Shown in pieces: positions 33,411-33,834 of a stretch of 33,834 nucleotides of DNA. This DNA comes from a virus. Location of the stretch: positions 1 through 33,834 of IMG/VR virus record IMGVR_UViG_3300017751_000092; one strand, 5' to 3'. Within the stretch, counting starts at the first letter, position 1. Every line of letters begins with the position of its first letter. The notes below the pieces were generated by a model, which was not told the origin of the DNA, did not search any database, and was given only the letters and a program-made list of their open reading frames with translations. Both the position numbers and the translations under genes were made by a program.

Positions 33411-33595
33411 TAGTTTCGGTAGCCTCCTCCGGCTTTTTTGTATCTTGCTGCTAGCAGTTGTGCTTTTCGTGCGGACCATTGACCTGCTTTACCACCTTTG
33501 GTCCCCGCTTTGATTGCTCTAAATAGACGCTTCCTCATCTCAGGCTTCGTATAGTTGCCTGCCTCGTTCACTCTAGATTTGCTTTTCTTTTTCAT
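33410..33595 (-). CDS. Small basic protein, AGNYTKP...GQWSARKAQ family
   Basis: A 61-residue very basic protein with the blocks NEAGNYTKPEMRKRLF, IKAGTKGGKAGQWSARKAQL and YKKAGGGY. Near-identical short proteins occur in many marine phages and in some algal viruses; no function is established. The start overlaps the lysozyme stop, and GGGG lies just before the ATG, possibly acting as a weak ribosome binding site. It may bind DNA or RNA given about one third basic residues. Confidence 0.75.
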   Translation of the reverse strand: MKKKSKSRVNEAGNYTKPEMRKRLFRAIKAGTKGGKAGQWSARKAQLLAARYKKAGGGYRN

Positions 33596-33834
33596 TTCCC
33601 CCTTATCACCTTTACGCCCGACTTCTCTTTCATCCCTTGTTTGAACAAGGCCGTCTCTTGATTACGCCTTTTAACTAGGCCAGCGTTCTTCTTCTTTACG
33701 CCATCAACCGTGACGTTATGGTAGAGAGGCATCATCTTAGCGATCTCAGCGTCGCTTCGGGTCCCGCCTGCGGTCAACTCACCTATATTACCTATGTTAT
33801 ATCGGAAGCTGATTAGAGCGTTGATCTGGTTTGG
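33592..33834 (-). CDS. T4-type lysozyme/endolysin (GH24), C-terminal part
   Basis: An open frame enters from the right edge of the window and gives 80 residues. NQINALISFRYNIGN and the later GLVKRRNQETALF match the NQfdALvSFxfNvGn and GLvrRRxxExxLF segments of glycoside hydrolase family 24 muramidases, which cleave peptidoglycan to release virions. The catalytic Glu and the active-site cleft residues lie beyond the window. The internal TTG at 33777 is not the start, because family homology continues upstream of it. It heads the run of small basic genes in this block. Confidence 0.8.
   Translation of the reverse strand, partial: PNQINALISFRYNIGNIGELTAGGTRSDAEIAKMMPLYHNVTVDGVKKKNAGLVKRRNQETALFKQGMKEKSGVKVIRGK

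Noticed and set aside
33592-33777. A complete 61-residue protein starting at the TTG at 33777
   Set aside because: The frame continues upstream to the window edge with GH24 lysozyme similarity, so this is the end of a longer, truncated gene.

Overview
This window looks like part of the genome of a tailed double-stranded DNA phage (Caudoviricetes), probably from an aquatic or marine community. It carries a large terminase, a family A DNA polymerase, a primase-helicase, a RuvC-like resolvase, the end of a T4-type lysozyme and a 3646-residue polyvalent virion-type protein. Coding is almost continuous: no gene-free stretch exceeds about 210 bases, and there are no tRNA genes, CRISPR arrays, insertion sequences or integrase. 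Portal, capsid and tail genes are not in view, so this is a partial genome. The host cannot be named. Most start codons lack a Shine-Dalgarno sequence and sit behind A-rich leaders, as in Bacteroidota and some other lineages; this is only a hint.

The layout is four strand blocks. (1) Plus, 12-5817: a MoxR-type AAA ATPase, a metallopeptidase-like/VWA protein and a partner of unknown function, then an unknown 354-residue protein, a HhH-GPD-like DNA glycosylase candidate and two small proteins. The first four genes share an ACAAATAC leader motif. (2) Minus, 5789-21422: large terminase, a small basic protein, a repeat-rich low-complexity protein, a 354-residue protein and the giant polyvalent protein. 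The giant protein has a zincin motif (HEYLH), a PARP-like ADP-ribosyltransferase-like segment, a degenerate second zincin-like motif and a histone-H1-like Lys/Ala tract. (3) Plus, 21438-32453: candidate small terminase, nucleotide-modification-type protein (NMAD1/DUF1599-like), GT34-like glycosyltransferase, RuvC-like resolvase, SF2 helicase, a stand-alone DnaA domain IV, a secreted protein, a Cas4-like DUF2800 nuclease, a likely ssDNA-binding protein, a terminator, PolA with Leu at the position of E. coli Pol I Phe762, and an AEP-primase/SF3-like helicase fusion. (4) Minus, 32433-33834: the C-terminal part of a GH24 lysozyme, three small basic proteins and a PD-(D/E)XK nuclease.

Block 3 reads as the replication and recombination module. 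Block 2 is packaging plus proteins probably carried in the virion. Block 4 belongs to a lysis or late region. Block 1 is an accessory module in which an ATPase and a VWA partner probably remodel some protein complex. The least explained items are the MoxR/VWA trio with its leaders, the multi-enzyme giant protein, the 35-bp near-perfect palindrome with a third half-site next to terL, the divergent terminase genes, and a possible base-modification pair (NMAD1 plus glycosyltransferase).
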